NCBI RefSeq assembly: GCF_019634815.1
Contig: NZ_JAHCAP010000014.1
Span: forward strand, 20,323-84,322
Length of the DNA: 64,000 nt
Origin: Dokdonella sp.
GTDB taxonomy: Bacteria > Pseudomonadota > Gammaproteobacteria > Xanthomonadales > Rhodanobacteraceae
Direction of reading: 5' to 3'
Shown here: in pieces, positions 1 through 9,884 of the stretch
Layout: the number at the start of each line of letters is the position of its first letter
Position numbering within the stretch: the first letter of the stretch is position 1
Notes under the pieces: model-generated
Databases searched by the model: none
Told to the model about the DNA's origin: nothing
The model's input: the letters and a program-made list of their open reading frames with translations, nothing else
Position numbers and translations under genes: made by a program

Positions 1-1
1 T

Positions 2-244
2 GCGCCCTTGCCCACGCGCGACGAGGTGTTGGCACGCCTGCGTCCGTATGTGGAGGCGCATCTGGCGGCGGGCGATCGCCTGCAGCATGTCACGCGCCAC
101 ATCCTCGGCCTGTATCAGGGATTGCCCGGCGCGCGCGCGTTCCGTCGCGTGCTCAGCGAGCAGGCGCATCGCAGCGACGCCGACTGGCGCGTGGTCGAAC
201 AGGCCATGGCGGCGCGTCGCGGCGAACTCAGTCGCGCAGCATGA
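2..244 (+). CDS. dusA: tRNA-dihydrouridine synthase A, C-terminal part
   Basis: This is the last 80 codons of a gene that starts before the window; the frame is open to the left edge. DusA reduces uridine to dihydrouridine at positions 20/20a of the tRNA D-loop using FMN. The visible part is the C-terminal helical tRNA-binding domain, recognised by the family string HVTRHILGLYQGLPGARAFR followed by LSEQAHR. The FMN-binding barrel and catalytic Cys are off the window. It stops 15 bases before uup and may be co-transcribed with it. Confidence 0.9.
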   Translation, partial: APLPTRDEVLARLRPYVEAHLAAGDRLQHVTRHILGLYQGLPGARAFRRVLSEQAHRSDADWRVVEQAMAARRGELSRAA

Positions 245-259
245 GGATCAACTGAAAAC

Positions 260-2170
260 ATGGCACTGATCCAGTTGCTCGGCGTCGACTACGGAGTCGG
301 CGGTCCCTTGCTGCTCGAACAGGTCGATCTCACGATCGAACCGGGCGAGCGCGTCTGCATCGTCGGCCGCAACGGTGCCGGCAAGTCGACCTTGCTCAAG
401 CTGATCGCGGGCGAGTTGCGCCCTGATGATGGCGAAGTGCGCGTGCAGGGTGGCGTGCGCATTGCCCGGCTCGGTCAGGAAGTACCGCATGAGGTTTCCG
501 GTTCGGTGTTCGACGTGGTCGCGGGCGCGCTCGGCGAACTGGGCGCACTGCTCGCGCAGTTCCATCATCTCACCCACCATCTCGAAGTCGAGGGCGCTGC
601 CGCGCAGCTTGCCGCGGTGCAGGCGCGCATCGACGCCGGCAATGGCTGGAACCTCGACCAGCGCGTGACGCGCGTGCTCGCCCGCCTCGAACTCGACGAA
701 GAACGCGAGTTTGCCGTGCTTTCGGGCGGCATGAAGCGCCGCGTGCTGCTTGCGCGCTCGCTCGTGCTCGAACCCGATCTGCTGTTGCTCGACGAGCCGA
801 CCAATCATCTGGACATCGAGGCGATCGATTGGCTGGAAGGCTTCCTGCGCGAATTCACGGGCAGCATCCTGTTCGTCACCCACGACCGCCGCTTCCTGCG
901 CGCGCTCGCCACGCGCATCGTCGAAATCGATCGCGGACAGGTCACGAGTTGGCCGGGCGATTACGCCAACTACCTGCGCCGGCGCGAGGAACGCCTGCAT
1001 GCACAGGCGCAGGCCAATGCACTGTTCGACAAGAAGCTCGCGCAGGAAGAAGTGTGGATCCGCCAGGGTATCAAGGCGCGGCGCACGCGCAACGAAGGTC
1101 GCGTGCGTGCACTCGAAGCGATGCGTCGCGAGCGCGCGCAGCGGCGCGAAGTGCAGGGCCGCGTGCGCCTGCGCACGAGTGACGCGGGGACCTCGGGTCG
1201 GCGCGTGGTCGAGGCCGAGGATGTGGGCTTTGCCTTTGCCGGGCGGCCGATCGTGAAAGGATTTTCTACCACGATCCAGCGCGGCGATCGCATCGGCCTG
1301 ATCGGGCCCAATGGCTCGGGCAAGACCACCTTGCTCAAGCTCCTGCTCGGCGAGCTCAGGCCTCAATCGGGCGAGATCACACTTGGCACCAACCTGCAGA
1401 TCGCGGTGTTCGACCAGCATCGCGCGAGCCTGCGCGAGGACTTGTCGGCGCTCGACAATGTCGCCGAAGGGCGTGAGTACATCGAGATCGACGGCAGCCG
1501 CAAGCATGCACTCGGCTATCTGCAGGACTTTCTGTTCAGGCCCGAACGCGCACGCGCACCGATCACCGCGCTCTCGGGTGGCGAGCGCAACCGCCTGCTG
1601 CTGGCCAAATTGTTCGCCAAGCCATCCAACCTTCTGGTGATGGACGAGCCGACCAACGATCTCGATGTTGAAACGCTTGAACTGCTCGAAGAACTGCTCG
1701 CGGCCTACCGCGGCACCTTGCTGCTGGTCTCGCACGACCGCGAATTTCTCGACAATGTGGTGACCTCGACGCTCGCGCTCGAAGGCGAGGGCGGGGTCGG
1801 CGAATACGTCGGCGGCTACAGCGACTGGTTGCGTCAGCGGCCGGCCGCACGCGCGCGCAACGATGCGGCCGCAACCGGGAAGAACGCCGCGTCGCAAGAA
1901 GGCACGCCTGCCATTGCGCTGACTGCAGCACCGGCGGACGCCACACCCGCCAGGCGCAAGCTCGGCTTCAACGAGACGCGCGAACTGGCGCAGTTGCCGC
2001 AGCGAATCGAAGCGCTCGAGACGCGCATCGCCGAACTCGGCGCGCGCATGCAGGAGCCGGCGTTCTATCAGCAGGATGGCGCCCTCATCCTCAGCGCGAA
2101 CACGCAATTGTCTGCCTGGCAGGTCGAGCTCGACGCGGCCTACGCACGCTGGCAGGAGCTTGAAGGCTGA
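260..2170 (+). CDS. uup: ABC-F family ATPase Uup
   Basis: Soluble ABC-F protein of 636 aa with two ATP-binding cassettes and no membrane segments. ABC-F proteins act at the ribosome, and Uup is also linked to DNA and transposon stability. Cassette 1 has Walker A GRNGAGKST (about residue 36), signature LSGGMKRRVLLARS and Walker B LLLLDEPTNHLD. Cassette 2 has Walker A GPNGSGKTT (about 350), signature LSGGERNRLLLAK and LLVMDEPTNDLD. The charged inter-domain linker and the Pro/Ala-rich hinge leading to a C-terminal coiled coil (LGFNETRELAQLPQRIEALE) mark Uup rather than EttA. The ATG at 260 fits the family N-terminus MALIQLLG. Confidence 0.95.
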   Translation: MALIQLLGVDYGVGGPLLLEQVDLTIEPGERVCIVGRNGAGKSTLLKLIAGELRPDDGEVRVQGGVRIARLGQEVPHEVSGSVFDVVAGALGELGALLAQFHHLTHHLEVEGAAAQLAAVQARIDAGNGWNLDQRVTRVLARLELDEEREFAVLSGGMKRRVLLARSLVLEPDLLLLDEPTNHLDIEAIDWLEGFLREFTGSILFVTHDRRFLRALATRIVEIDRGQVTSWPGDYANYLRRREERLHAQAQANALFDKKLAQEEVWIRQGIKARRTRNEGRVRALEAMRRERAQRREVQGRVRLRTSDAGTSGRRVVEAEDVGFAFAGRPIVKGFSTTIQRGDRIGLIGPNGSGKTTLLKLLLGELRPQSGEITLGTNLQIAVFDQHRASLREDLSALDNVAEGREYIEIDGSRKHALGYLQDFLFRPERARAPITALSGGERNRLLLAKLFAKPSNLLVMDEPTNDLDVETLELLEELLAAYRGTLLLVSHDREFLDNVVTSTLALEGEGGVGEYVGGYSDWLRQRPAARARNDAAATGKNAASQEGTPAIALTAAPADATPARRKLGFNETRELAQLPQRIEALETRIAELGARMQEPAFYQQDGALILSANTQLSAWQVELDAAYARWQELEG

Positions 2171-2255
2171 AGGGTGTGCCAAGGCGCGTGGCGTGTGCGT
2201 GGCGCGAAACCGGTGTGAGGACGAGGCCGCGGGCAAGCGGGCCTGCGCGCAGCAC

Positions 2256-2972
2256 TCAGGTCGGCATTTCCGCGGTGAGCGCCCGCAATTGTGCATGCGA
2301 CGAGGCGGCGAGCTGCGCGCGCAACTGAGTCAGAAAGGAAGGCGAGCCGTTGACGATTGCACGGCGCAACCATGCTGCGGCCTCATCGATTTCGCCGGCG
2401 TGGGCGAGGATCGCGGCGAGGCTGGCCTGACCACGAAAATCGCCCGCCTGCGCCGAGCGCCGATACCATGCGAGTGCGGCCCGTGGATCGGCTGCGACCT
2501 CCCAACCTTCCTCGTGGAAGCGGCCGACGAGATTCATTGATTTGGCGTGACCCAGTTCCGCTGCCTGCCGGTACAGCGCATAGGCGCGTGCACGGTCGGG
2601 CGCCACGCCGCGGCCGGTGGCGAGCAGGTTGGCGAGGTTGTACATGCCCCAGTCGAGCCCCTGATCGGCGGCCTTGCGATACCAGGCGGCCGCAAGCGAC
2701 GCATCGACGGGCGTGCCACTTCCCAATTCGTGGCAACGTCCGATCATGTTCATCGCCAGCGCATGCCCGCCGCTGGCGGCGAGCGAATACCAGTACAGGC
2801 CTTCGCCTTCGTCGCGCTCGCCCGCGCGACCTTCGCAGTACATCTGCCCGCACAGGAATTGCGCATCGGTGTCGCCGCGTCGCGCCGCAGCCAGCAGATG
2901 CTCGCGCGCCGCGCGCGGGTCGCTGCTCAGCATGCGCTCCAGTTCAGCGCGTTCGATGGCCTGCTCAGGCAT
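2256..2972 (-). CDS. Sel1-repeat (TPR-like) protein of the piu cluster
   Basis: Protein of 238 aa made almost wholly of Sel1-like repeats (about residues 33-215). The units are of the type [22 protein letters not shown] followed by [31 protein letters not shown]. Such repeats are protein-interaction scaffolds. No signal peptide is evident. The ATG at 2972 (MPEQAIER) overlaps the end of the upstream hydroxylase gene by 8 bases, which implies translational coupling; a longer frame extends upstream but lies inside the hydroxylase gene. In Pseudomonas a Sel1-repeat gene likewise follows piuC. The precise role is unknown. Confidence 0.85.
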   Translation of the reverse strand: MPEQAIERAELERMLSSDPRAAREHLLAAARRGDTDAQFLCGQMYCEGRAGERDEGEGLYWYSLAASGGHALAMNMIGRCHELGSGTPVDASLAAAWYRKAADQGLDWGMYNLANLLATGRGVAPDRARAYALYRQAAELGHAKSMNLVGRFHEEGWEVAADPRAALAWYRRSAQAGDFRGQASLAAILAHAGEIDEAAAWLRRAIVNGSPSFLTQLRAQLAASSHAQLRALTAEMPT

Positions 2973-3651
2973 CGCTCCATTCGCGCAGCAGGTTGTGGTA
3001 GACGCCAGTGAGCTGCACCAGCTCGCGGGCGTCGGGAAGTTGCATGGTGAGTTTCTGGATCGCGACGTCGAGATCGAACAGCAGGCGCCGGTGCGCCTGC
3101 GATCGCACCAGGCTCTGGATCCACATGAACGATGCGACGCGGGCACCGCGCGTCACCGGCCGCACCTCGTGCAGGCTGGAACCGGGATAGAGCACGAGAT
3201 CGCCCGCCGGCAACTTGACTTCGTGCGTGCCGTAGGTGTCCTCGATCACGAGTTCGCCGCCGTCATATTCATCCGGCGCGGCGAGAAACAGCGTGGCCGA
3301 CAGATCGGTGCGGATCGGCATGGCCGGTTCGACACGGCGGTCATAGCGCACCGCATTGTCGACATGCCAGCCGAAGGCCTGGCCGCCGGCGTAGCGGTTG
3401 AACAGCGGCGGATAGATCCGTCTTGGCAAGGCGCCCGCAAAGAACGTGGTATTGCGTGAGAGCGCATCGACGATGATGGCGCCCAGTTCCTGTGCAATCG
3501 GATCGCTTTCCAGCAGTTGACCATTGTGCTTGGCGCGCGCCGATTGATAGCCCGCGGTCACGCGACCATCGGCCCAGTCCGCGGCGGCCAGGCGCGTGCG
3601 GCACTGGCCGAGCTGATCGGCGTCGAGCACCTTTTCGATATGCAGCAACAC
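2965..3651 (-). CDS. piuC: Fe(II)/2-oxoglutarate PKHD-type hydroxylase, PiuC/YbiX family
   Basis: Dioxygenase of 228 aa, the usual family length. The iron triad is visible as H96-x-D98 (WHVDNA) and H161 (SSLHEVRPV), with R171 placed to bind 2-oxoglutarate. The fold is a double-stranded beta-helix ([18 protein letters not shown]). Members are iron-regulated and sit beside TonB-dependent catecholate receptors; the substrate is not established. It lies 34 bases downstream of the receptor gene on the same strand, and its end overlaps the Sel1 gene, so the three probably form one Fur-controlled unit. Confidence 0.93.
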   Translation of the reverse strand: MLLHIEKVLDADQLGQCRTRLAAADWADGRVTAGYQSARAKHNGQLLESDPIAQELGAIIVDALSRNTTFFAGALPRRIYPPLFNRYAGGQAFGWHVDNAVRYDRRVEPAMPIRTDLSATLFLAAPDEYDGGELVIEDTYGTHEVKLPAGDLVLYPGSSLHEVRPVTRGARVASFMWIQSLVRSQAHRRLLFDLDVAIQKLTMQLPDARELVQLTGVYHNLLREWSDA

Positions 3652-3685
3652 GATGCTTGCTCCTGGCCGACGCGCGCGTTCGAAA

Positions 3686-6052
3686 TCAGAACTTCAGGCT
3701 TGCCGAGAGGATTGCCGTGCGGCCCGGGGCCATCGCCGCGAAATGTACCGGATAGGCCTTGGTGTAGTAGGTCTCGTCGGTGAGATTCTGCAGGTTCAGG
3801 CGCAGATCCAGGTTCTCATTGATGTGCCAGCTCGCCATGGCGTCGAAGCGCCAGTACGAGGGCACGCCGTATTGGGTGATCTGCCGGTCGGCGGCGTTGA
3901 CGCGATAGCTGCCCGCGACTTCGCCGACATGGAAGGCACCCCCGGCGAGGCTGATCGCCGGTGTCAGCTGCCAGTTGGTCCATAGACTCAGGCTGTGCCT
4001 GGGCGTATTGGCCAGCGGCGTGCCATTGAGCGGGTTGGGCCCGCCGTTGACGAAGCCGCCATCGAGCAGCTTGCCGTGCATGTAGGCATAGCCGGCGAAC
4101 ACGCTCCAGCGCTCGGTCAGCTGGCCGTTGGCCGATAGTTCCACGCCTTGCACGCGGGTCTTGCCGATGTTGGAAAAGCCGCCCTCGGCATTCTGCTGGC
4201 GCGCATTGGTCTTCTCGGTCTGGAAGATGTCGGCGCTCACCGCGAGTCGTTCGCCGAGCAGGTTCCATTTCACGCCCAGTTCGAGATTGCGAGTGTGTTC
4301 GGCATCCAGATCGATCTTGCCGAGCGGGTTGGTGTCGCTGCCTTCGCCGAGGAAGCTGCCCGGCGGGGTCGCCGAGGTCGCCCAGGAAAAATAGACGCTC
4401 GCCGGTTCAACAGGTTTCCACACCACACCCGCTTGCCAGCTCCATTGGCCACTGGTCGAACGGTGATCCTCGGTGATGCGTGTGCCCTGATAGCCGCGCG
4501 GGCAGACGTAGCCGGGAAGGTCCGGGCACCAGGTGACTGGTGCGGTGGTCGAGAAGCGGTCGTAGCGTGCGCCCAGATTGAGCAGCCACTGCTCGGCCAG
4601 CTGCACGGTATCGAGCGCGTACACGGCCTGAGTGGCCGAGCGGGTGCGGATCGGCGCATTGGCTCGCGTGATCGCAGCCGGTACGAAGCTGCCATTGGTC
4701 CAGGTGCCCGGCTGCCACGGATCGTGAGGATTGGCATTGCCGAGCAGGGTGCAGTTCCACATCGAAGCCGCGCCGGGCCCGAGCTGGCCGCAGGCGGTGG
4801 CGGCATTGAAATAGGGCACGACAAAGCTGTCACGATGGGATTTTTCGTTCGCCAGTTCCAGACCCGTGCTGAAGCGGTTGTCGAAACCACCGAGCTGGAA
4901 GGTGCCGGACAGATCGGTCTGGTTGATCGCGCTCACGGTATTGCCCGCACGCGTGTTGACGCGGCGCCAGACCTCGCCGTGCACGACATTGCCCTGACTG
5001 TCGTCGGGCTGGGTGAGGATGTAGTCCTGCTGTGAGCGACCGTAGCGTGTGGTGTTGCGCAAGCTCAGGCCGCCGTCGAATTCGTGGCTGAGGATCAGGG
5101 TGCCGATGTTGGTGTCGCTACGGCGGAAATCACGGTCGAGCAAGCCATAGAAGGCATCGCGATTGCCGCCATCGTCGGGGCGCACCACGCGCACGCCGGC
5201 CGGCAGATTGCTCATGCCGAAGTGATACGGCACACCCGAGTCGGGCACTTCATCGGTGTCGAGATGGTAGAAGCTCAAGGTGGCCTGGGTCGGGCCGCCG
5301 AGGCCGAAGCTGAAGGAAGGCGCAAGGCCGAAGCGGCGACCATGCACCGCATCGCGCCCGGCAACGCCTGCATCATGGCCAAGCAGGTTCACGCGCAGTG
5401 CGGCATTGCTGCCGATCTGCAGATTGCTGTCGATGGTGGCGCGCCGGTAACTGCCATTGCCGATGCCGACATCGATGCGGGTGAAGTCGTCGGCCTGCGG
5501 CAGTTTGCTGATCAGGTTGATGCTGCCGCCGCCGTTGGAGCGGCCGTTGAACACCGAGTCGGGCCCCTTGACGACTTCGACCTGCTCGATTGCGAAGGTC
5601 TCGCGTGACTGCGCGCCGACATCGCGCACGCCATCGACGAAGATCGAGCTCTGCGCATCGAAGCCACGCAGGAATGGCCGATCGCCCTGCGGGTTGCCGC
5701 CTTCGCCGGCGCCGAAGGTGATGCCGGGAACCACGCGCAGGGCGTCGATGAGGTCGGTCGCGCCCATGTCGGTGATGAGCTTTTCGGGAACCACGCTCAC
5801 GGCGCGCGGGGTATCGAGCAAGGGCGCGGTGAACTTCGGTGAGGCCGGTTCGCGCACGAACTTGCCTTCGACCGTGACGCGTTCGAGCTGCTGGGTGTCG
5901 CGCGCATCCGGATCGGGCGCAGCAGCGTCGTTCGGCGCTGCGGCAGCCGGGTTCGCGGCGGCCGGGCCGGCGATCAGGACGGCGCCGATCGCAGTGGCGA
6001 ACAGGCGGGTGGGCGGAAGGGCGCGGGTCGTGATGAACGAAGTCGATGACAT
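3686..6052 (-). CDS. TonB-dependent siderophore receptor (PiuA/Fiu-like)
   Basis: Outer-membrane receptor of 788 aa. It has an N-terminal signal peptide (about 1-35, Ala-rich, ending GPAAANPA) and a variable segment [15 protein letters not shown] plug domain follows ([20 protein letters not shown], then [20 protein letters not shown]), and then a 22-strand barrel ending in an aromatic terminal strand (ILSASLKF). Family members take up ferric catecholate or xenosiderophores with energy from TonB-ExbBD. Pairing with a PiuC-type hydroxylase and a Sel1 gene argues for the PiuA/Fiu branch. The start at 6052 ([10 protein letters not shown]) begins the signal peptide; the longer open frame upstream runs through the control region. 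The substrate cannot be read from sequence. Confidence 0.93.
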   Translation of the reverse strand: MSSTSFITTRALPPTRLFATAIGAVLIAGPAAANPAAAAPNDAAAPDPDARDTQQLERVTVEGKFVREPASPKFTAPLLDTPRAVSVVPEKLITDMGATDLIDALRVVPGITFGAGEGGNPQGDRPFLRGFDAQSSIFVDGVRDVGAQSRETFAIEQVEVVKGPDSVFNGRSNGGGSINLISKLPQADDFTRIDVGIGNGSYRRATIDSNLQIGSNAALRVNLLGHDAGVAGRDAVHGRRFGLAPSFSFGLGGPTQATLSFYHLDTDEVPDSGVPYHFGMSNLPAGVRVVRPDDGGNRDAFYGLLDRDFRRSDTNIGTLILSHEFDGGLSLRNTTRYGRSQQDYILTQPDDSQGNVVHGEVWRRVNTRAGNTVSAINQTDLSGTFQLGGFDNRFSTGLELANEKSHRDSFVVPYFNAATACGQLGPGAASMWNCTLLGNANPHDPWQPGTWTNGSFVPAAITRANAPIRTRSATQAVYALDTVQLAEQWLLNLGARYDRFSTTAPVTWCPDLPGYVCPRGYQGTRITEDHRSTSGQWSWQAGVVWKPVEPASVYFSWATSATPPGSFLGEGSDTNPLGKIDLDAEHTRNLELGVKWNLLGERLAVSADIFQTEKTNARQQNAEGGFSNIGKTRVQGVELSANGQLTERWSVFAGYAYMHGKLLDGGFVNGGPNPLNGTPLANTPRHSLSLWTNWQLTPAISLAGGAFHVGEVAGSYRVNAADRQITQYGVPSYWRFDAMASWHINENLDLRLNLQNLTDETYYTKAYPVHFAAMAPGRTAILSASLKF

Positions 6053-6162
6053 GAATGGATCCGTGGAAAGGACAGGACGGGCACGCCCAATCGCCCGGCG
6101 CAGCGCGGTTTGAACGCGCAACCGGTCGGCCAGCACCCAAGCGAAACTCGATTGAATTGTAT

Positions 6163-6181
6163 AGCAATGCGAATCACTCGC
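6163..6181. promoter_or_regulatory. Candidate Fur box upstream of the siderophore receptor
   Basis: The 19-mer AGCAATGCGAATCACTCGC matches the Fur consensus at 11 of 19 positions, including the AATG and AATCA cores. It lies about 110 bases upstream of the receptor start. Iron repression of this gene class by Fur is well established; binding here is inferred. Confidence 0.5.
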
Positions 6182-6231
6182 ACTACCGTTTGCGAGTCGA
6201 GCCCAAACTCGGCATGGCCGCGTTTCGAGCG

Positions 6232-6284
6232 TGTCCGCAGATCGTCCGCAGGGTGCGCGGACGCTGTCCACGACAAGCGGACAG
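6232..6284. promoter_or_regulatory. Candidate enhancer for the sigma-54 activator: repeated GTCCGC half-sites
   Basis: Two adjoining 21-base inverted repeats are visible. The first is CGTCCGC-N7-GCGGACG at 6243-6263. The second is CTGTCC-N9-GGACAG at 6264-6284. An extra TGTCCGC half-site lies at 6232-6238. The cluster sits 35-85 bases upstream of the sigma-54 promoter, where enhancer-binding proteins usually bind as dimers on tandem sites. The likely ligand is the NtrC-type regulator encoded at 11284-12633. Confidence 0.5.
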
Positions 6285-6316
6285 TCATAAAGACGTTTAT
6301 TATCAATTAGATGGCG

Positions 6317-6333
6317 TTGGCACGGTGCTTGCT
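6317..6333 (+). promoter_or_regulatory. Sigma-54 (RpoN) promoter for the export operon
   Basis: TTGGCACGGTGCTTGCT matches the -24/-12 consensus TTGGCACG-N4-TTGCT at every fixed position, with the GG and GC pairs correctly spaced. The expected transcription start is near 6344, giving a leader of about 33 bases to the ATG at 6377. The operon it would drive ends with a sigma-54-activating response regulator and histidine kinase, which supports function. Confidence 0.8.
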
Positions 6334-6376
6334 GGATTTGGATCATCGAAATCGATCCACCCGGAGTTCCAACACC

Positions 6377-7645
6377 ATGATCCGCGATACCTCTGCCCAG
6401 GATCGGACCATTACCGCACCGAAGAATCGCCGCAAGCCGGTCCTGCTGGGGGCCGCTGCGCTAGCGCTGATTGCGGTCCTCGCCCTGTTGGCGCCGACGG
6501 TGCTGCGACTGTTTTCCGCCGATTCGACGGCCAGTACGGCGCGCCTGCGCATTGCCGAGGTCAGGCGTGGTGACTTGGTGCGTGATGTTTCGGTGCAGGG
6601 CACCGTGGTCGCCGCCAACAGCCCGACCCTCTATGCGCGCAACGGCGGCACGGTGAATCTTGAAGTGCAGGCTGGCGACAAGGTGGAAAAGGGCGAGGTG
6701 CTGGCGGTGATTGATTCGCCCGAACTGAGCAATCGCCTGCAGCAGGAACAGGCCACACTCGATGGCCTGGAGCTGGAAGTCGAACGCGCGACCATAGCCA
6801 ACCGCAAGGCCGAGGCCGCCTCGCAGACCGCCTACGAACAAGCGGTGATCGACCGCGAAACCGCCGAGCGTGAGGTCGAGCGCAATCGCCGCGCCTTCGA
6901 AATGGGCGCGCAGGCGGAAATGCCGGTGTTGCGCGCCAAGGATGCACTGGCCAAGGCCCGGCTCGGAGAGGCCAATGCGCGCCGCAACGTCGGTCTGGAT
7001 CGTGAAACGCTCGCGTTTGAACTCAAGACCAAGCGCTTTGCGCACGATCGCCAGAAGTTGCTGGTCGATGATCTCACGCGCCAGGTGGACGAGCTCAAGA
7101 TGCGCTCGCCGGTCGATGGTCAGGTCGGTCAATTGCTGGTGCAGCAGCGCGCCAATGTCGTTGCGGGTGCGGGCGTGCTCAGCGTGGTCGATCTGAGTGC
7201 CTACGAAATCGAAGTGCGCGTGCCCGAAACCTTCGCGCGCGAACTGGGGCCCGGCATGAGTGCGCAAATCCAGGATGCCAATGGCAAATACGCCGGCAAG
7301 GTCAGCGCGATCTCGCCCGAGGTGGTCGATGGCCAGGTCGTGGGCCGCATCCGCTTCAGCGGCGACCGGCCCGAGGGGCTGCGCCAGAACCAGCGACTGA
7401 CCACCCGCATCCTCATGGATGAGCATCCGGGCGTGCTGATGGTCGAGCGCGGTCCGTTCGTGGACACCGGCGCCGGTCGCGTTGCCTATGTCGTGCGCGG
7501 ACAGGTCGCCGAGCGCACACCAATCCAGATCGGTGCCACCAGCCTCGATGCCGTCGAGATCGTCAGTGGTGTCAAGGAAGGCGACCGCATCGTGATTTCC
7601 GGCACCGACGAGTTCAAGGGCGCGCAGCGCGTCGCGCTCAACTGA
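6377..7645 (+). CDS. HlyD/MacA-type periplasmic adaptor (membrane fusion protein)
   Basis: Protein of 422 aa. It has a cytoplasmic N-terminus, one membrane helix (about residues 20-45, VLLGAAALALIAVLALLAP) and then a split lipoyl-like domain with GGTVNLEVQAGDKVEKGEVL. A long alpha-hairpin coiled coil (about 120-235) follows, then beta-barrel and membrane-proximal domains. Such adaptors link an inner-membrane ABC exporter to an outer-membrane channel. The ATG at 6377 with GGAG about 10 bases upstream is chosen; the frame opens earlier but that would place the start upstream of the mapped promoter. No outer-membrane factor gene is in the cluster, so a TolC-like partner must come from elsewhere if used. 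Confidence 0.9.
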   Translation: MIRDTSAQDRTITAPKNRRKPVLLGAAALALIAVLALLAPTVLRLFSADSTASTARLRIAEVRRGDLVRDVSVQGTVVAANSPTLYARNGGTVNLEVQAGDKVEKGEVLAVIDSPELSNRLQQEQATLDGLELEVERATIANRKAEAASQTAYEQAVIDRETAEREVERNRRAFEMGAQAEMPVLRAKDALAKARLGEANARRNVGLDRETLAFELKTKRFAHDRQKLLVDDLTRQVDELKMRSPVDGQVGQLLVQQRANVVAGAGVLSVVDLSAYEIEVRVPETFARELGPGMSAQIQDANGKYAGKVSAISPEVVDGQVVGRIRFSGDRPEGLRQNQRLTTRILMDEHPGVLMVERGPFVDTGAGRVAYVVRGQVAERTPIQIGATSLDAVEIVSGVKEGDRIVISGTDEFKGAQRVALN

Positions 7646-7708
7646 TTGCCTGCGCCGCTTGCCCACACCCACGCATCCCACCCGACGCACCCAGACGAGG
7701 CCCGCTCC

Positions 7709-8431
<723 letters not shown>

Positions 8432-8441
8432 GGAACGGACC

Positions 8442-9746
8442 ATGTTCGCCTACTACCTGCAGCTGGGCCTGCGCAGCCTCCGGCGCAATCCCGTTCTCAC
8501 TGCGCTGATGGTGGCCGGTATTGCACTGGGCATCGCCGCCAGCATGACCACGCTCACCGTGATGCACCTCATGGGCAGCGACCCGATCCCGTGGAAGAGC
8601 GACCGGCTGCATTATGTGCAACTGGACAACTGGGGTCCCGACCAGCCTTACAGCGAAGATGGCCGCCCCCCGGACCAGGTCACCTACCGCGATGCCACCG
8701 CGCTGATGGCGGCAGGCAAGGCCGACAAGCAGACGGCGATGTTCAAGGTCGTGCTGCCGGTGCAGCCGGAAAATACGCAGCTCAAGCCGTTCCGCGCCTT
8801 GGGCCGCGCGACCTACGCCGACTTCTTTTCAATGTTCGAGCCGCCGTTCAAGTACGGCGCCGCGTGGAATCGCGATCAGGACGCCGGCCATGCGCGCGTC
8901 ATCGTGCTGGGCAAGGAGCTGAACGAGAAGCTGTTTGGCGGACAGGACAGCTCTGGCAGGACCGTGCGCATGGATGGTATCGACTACCGCATCGTCGGGG
9001 TGCTCGATGACTGGAACTTGCGCATCAAGTATTACGACCTCACCGTGGGCGCCTTCAGCAGTGCCGACGAGTTCTACATGCCGTTCACCAGCGGCGTCGA
9101 CCTCAAGCGACGCTCCAGCGGCAACAACAGTTGCTGGAAATCGCCCGGCGACGGCTGGGATGCATACCTGCAATCGGATTGCGTATGGATCCAGATGTGG
9201 GCCGAGCTCGATACGCCGGCGCGACTGGCCGACTACCGGTCGTTCCTCGACAGCTACGTCAACGAGCAGAAGAAGCTCGGCCGCTTTGCCAGGCCGCTCA
9301 ACAATCGCCTGCTCGACGTCAATCAGTGGATGCGCGATCAGAAGGTCGTCTCACGCGATGTCCAGGTGCAGACGGGGTTGGCTTTTGCGTTCCTGCTGGT
9401 GTGCCTGATCAATACCGTCGGTTTGCTGTTGGCCAAGTTCACGCGCAAGTCCGGTGAAATCGGCCTGCGTCGCGCACTCGGTGCGAGTCGGCGCGAGGTG
9501 TTCACGCAATTCTTCATCGAATCGGGTGTGATCGGCTTGAGCGGCGGCGTGCTCGGCCTGATGCTGACCGCGCTCGGCCTCATGACGGTGCGAGCGCTGT
9601 ACACCAGCTACAAGACCGTGGCGCATCTGGATTGGGCAATGGTCGCGGCAACCGTTGTGCTTGCGGTCGTGTCGGCGCTGCTGGCGGGTTTGTATCCGAC
9701 CTGGCGCGCGTGTCGGGTGCAACCGGCCGCCCAGCTCAAGCTGTGA
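8442..9746 (+). CDS. ABC transporter permease, FtsX/MacB_PCD type (first of two)
   Basis: Inner-membrane permease of 434 aa in the MacB/FtsX topology. An N-terminal helix (NPVLTALMVAGIALGIAASM, about 18-40) is followed by a large periplasmic domain (about 50-300) and three C-terminal helices containing the FtsX signature KFTRKSGEIGLRRALGASRR. It begins 10 bases after the ATPase gene with AGGA upstream. In this family the permease does not move substrate through the bilayer but transmits force to the periplasmic adaptor. It probably pairs with the next permease as a heterodimer. Confidence 0.9.
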   Translation: MFAYYLQLGLRSLRRNPVLTALMVAGIALGIAASMTTLTVMHLMGSDPIPWKSDRLHYVQLDNWGPDQPYSEDGRPPDQVTYRDATALMAAGKADKQTAMFKVVLPVQPENTQLKPFRALGRATYADFFSMFEPPFKYGAAWNRDQDAGHARVIVLGKELNEKLFGGQDSSGRTVRMDGIDYRIVGVLDDWNLRIKYYDLTVGAFSSADEFYMPFTSGVDLKRRSSGNNSCWKSPGDGWDAYLQSDCVWIQMWAELDTPARLADYRSFLDSYVNEQKKLGRFARPLNNRLLDVNQWMRDQKVVSRDVQVQTGLAFAFLLVCLINTVGLLLAKFTRKSGEIGLRRALGASRREVFTQFFIESGVIGLSGGVLGLMLTALGLMTVRALYTSYKTVAHLDWAMVAATVVLAVVSALLAGLYPTWRACRVQPAAQLKL

Positions 9747-9884
9747 GCCTTGCGCGGTGTGGTGCGCAGCGCCGCGGCTGGCAATGGCGCAGCACGCTGC
9801 GAGTCTGCCGTCAAGCGATGATTTTTCGCCATCAACCCTGCCGGCATCGTCTCTCGCCGGGAGCAGAAAGAACAGGAGAATCCC

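Larger units (their letters stand above)
6053..6376. other. Divergent control region between siderophore receptor and export operon
   Basis: This 324-base region has no gene that I can support. It holds a Fur-like site (6163-6181) on the receptor side, a set of GTCCGC/GCGGAC inverted repeats (6232-6284), and a sigma-54 promoter (6317-6333) on the export-operon side. Open frames crossing it lack ribosome-binding sites and run through these control elements. Confidence 0.7.

Noticed and set aside
248..2296. Open frame of 682 codons on the minus strand across uup
   Set aside because: It is antisense to a clear ABC-F gene and its translation has no domain pattern. It is Arg/Ala/Gln-rich, as expected of a GC-rich shadow frame.
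6311..6376. Earlier start (6311) for the periplasmic adaptor
   Set aside because: It would place the start codon inside or upstream of the sigma-54 promoter, and the extra residues are not adaptor-like.
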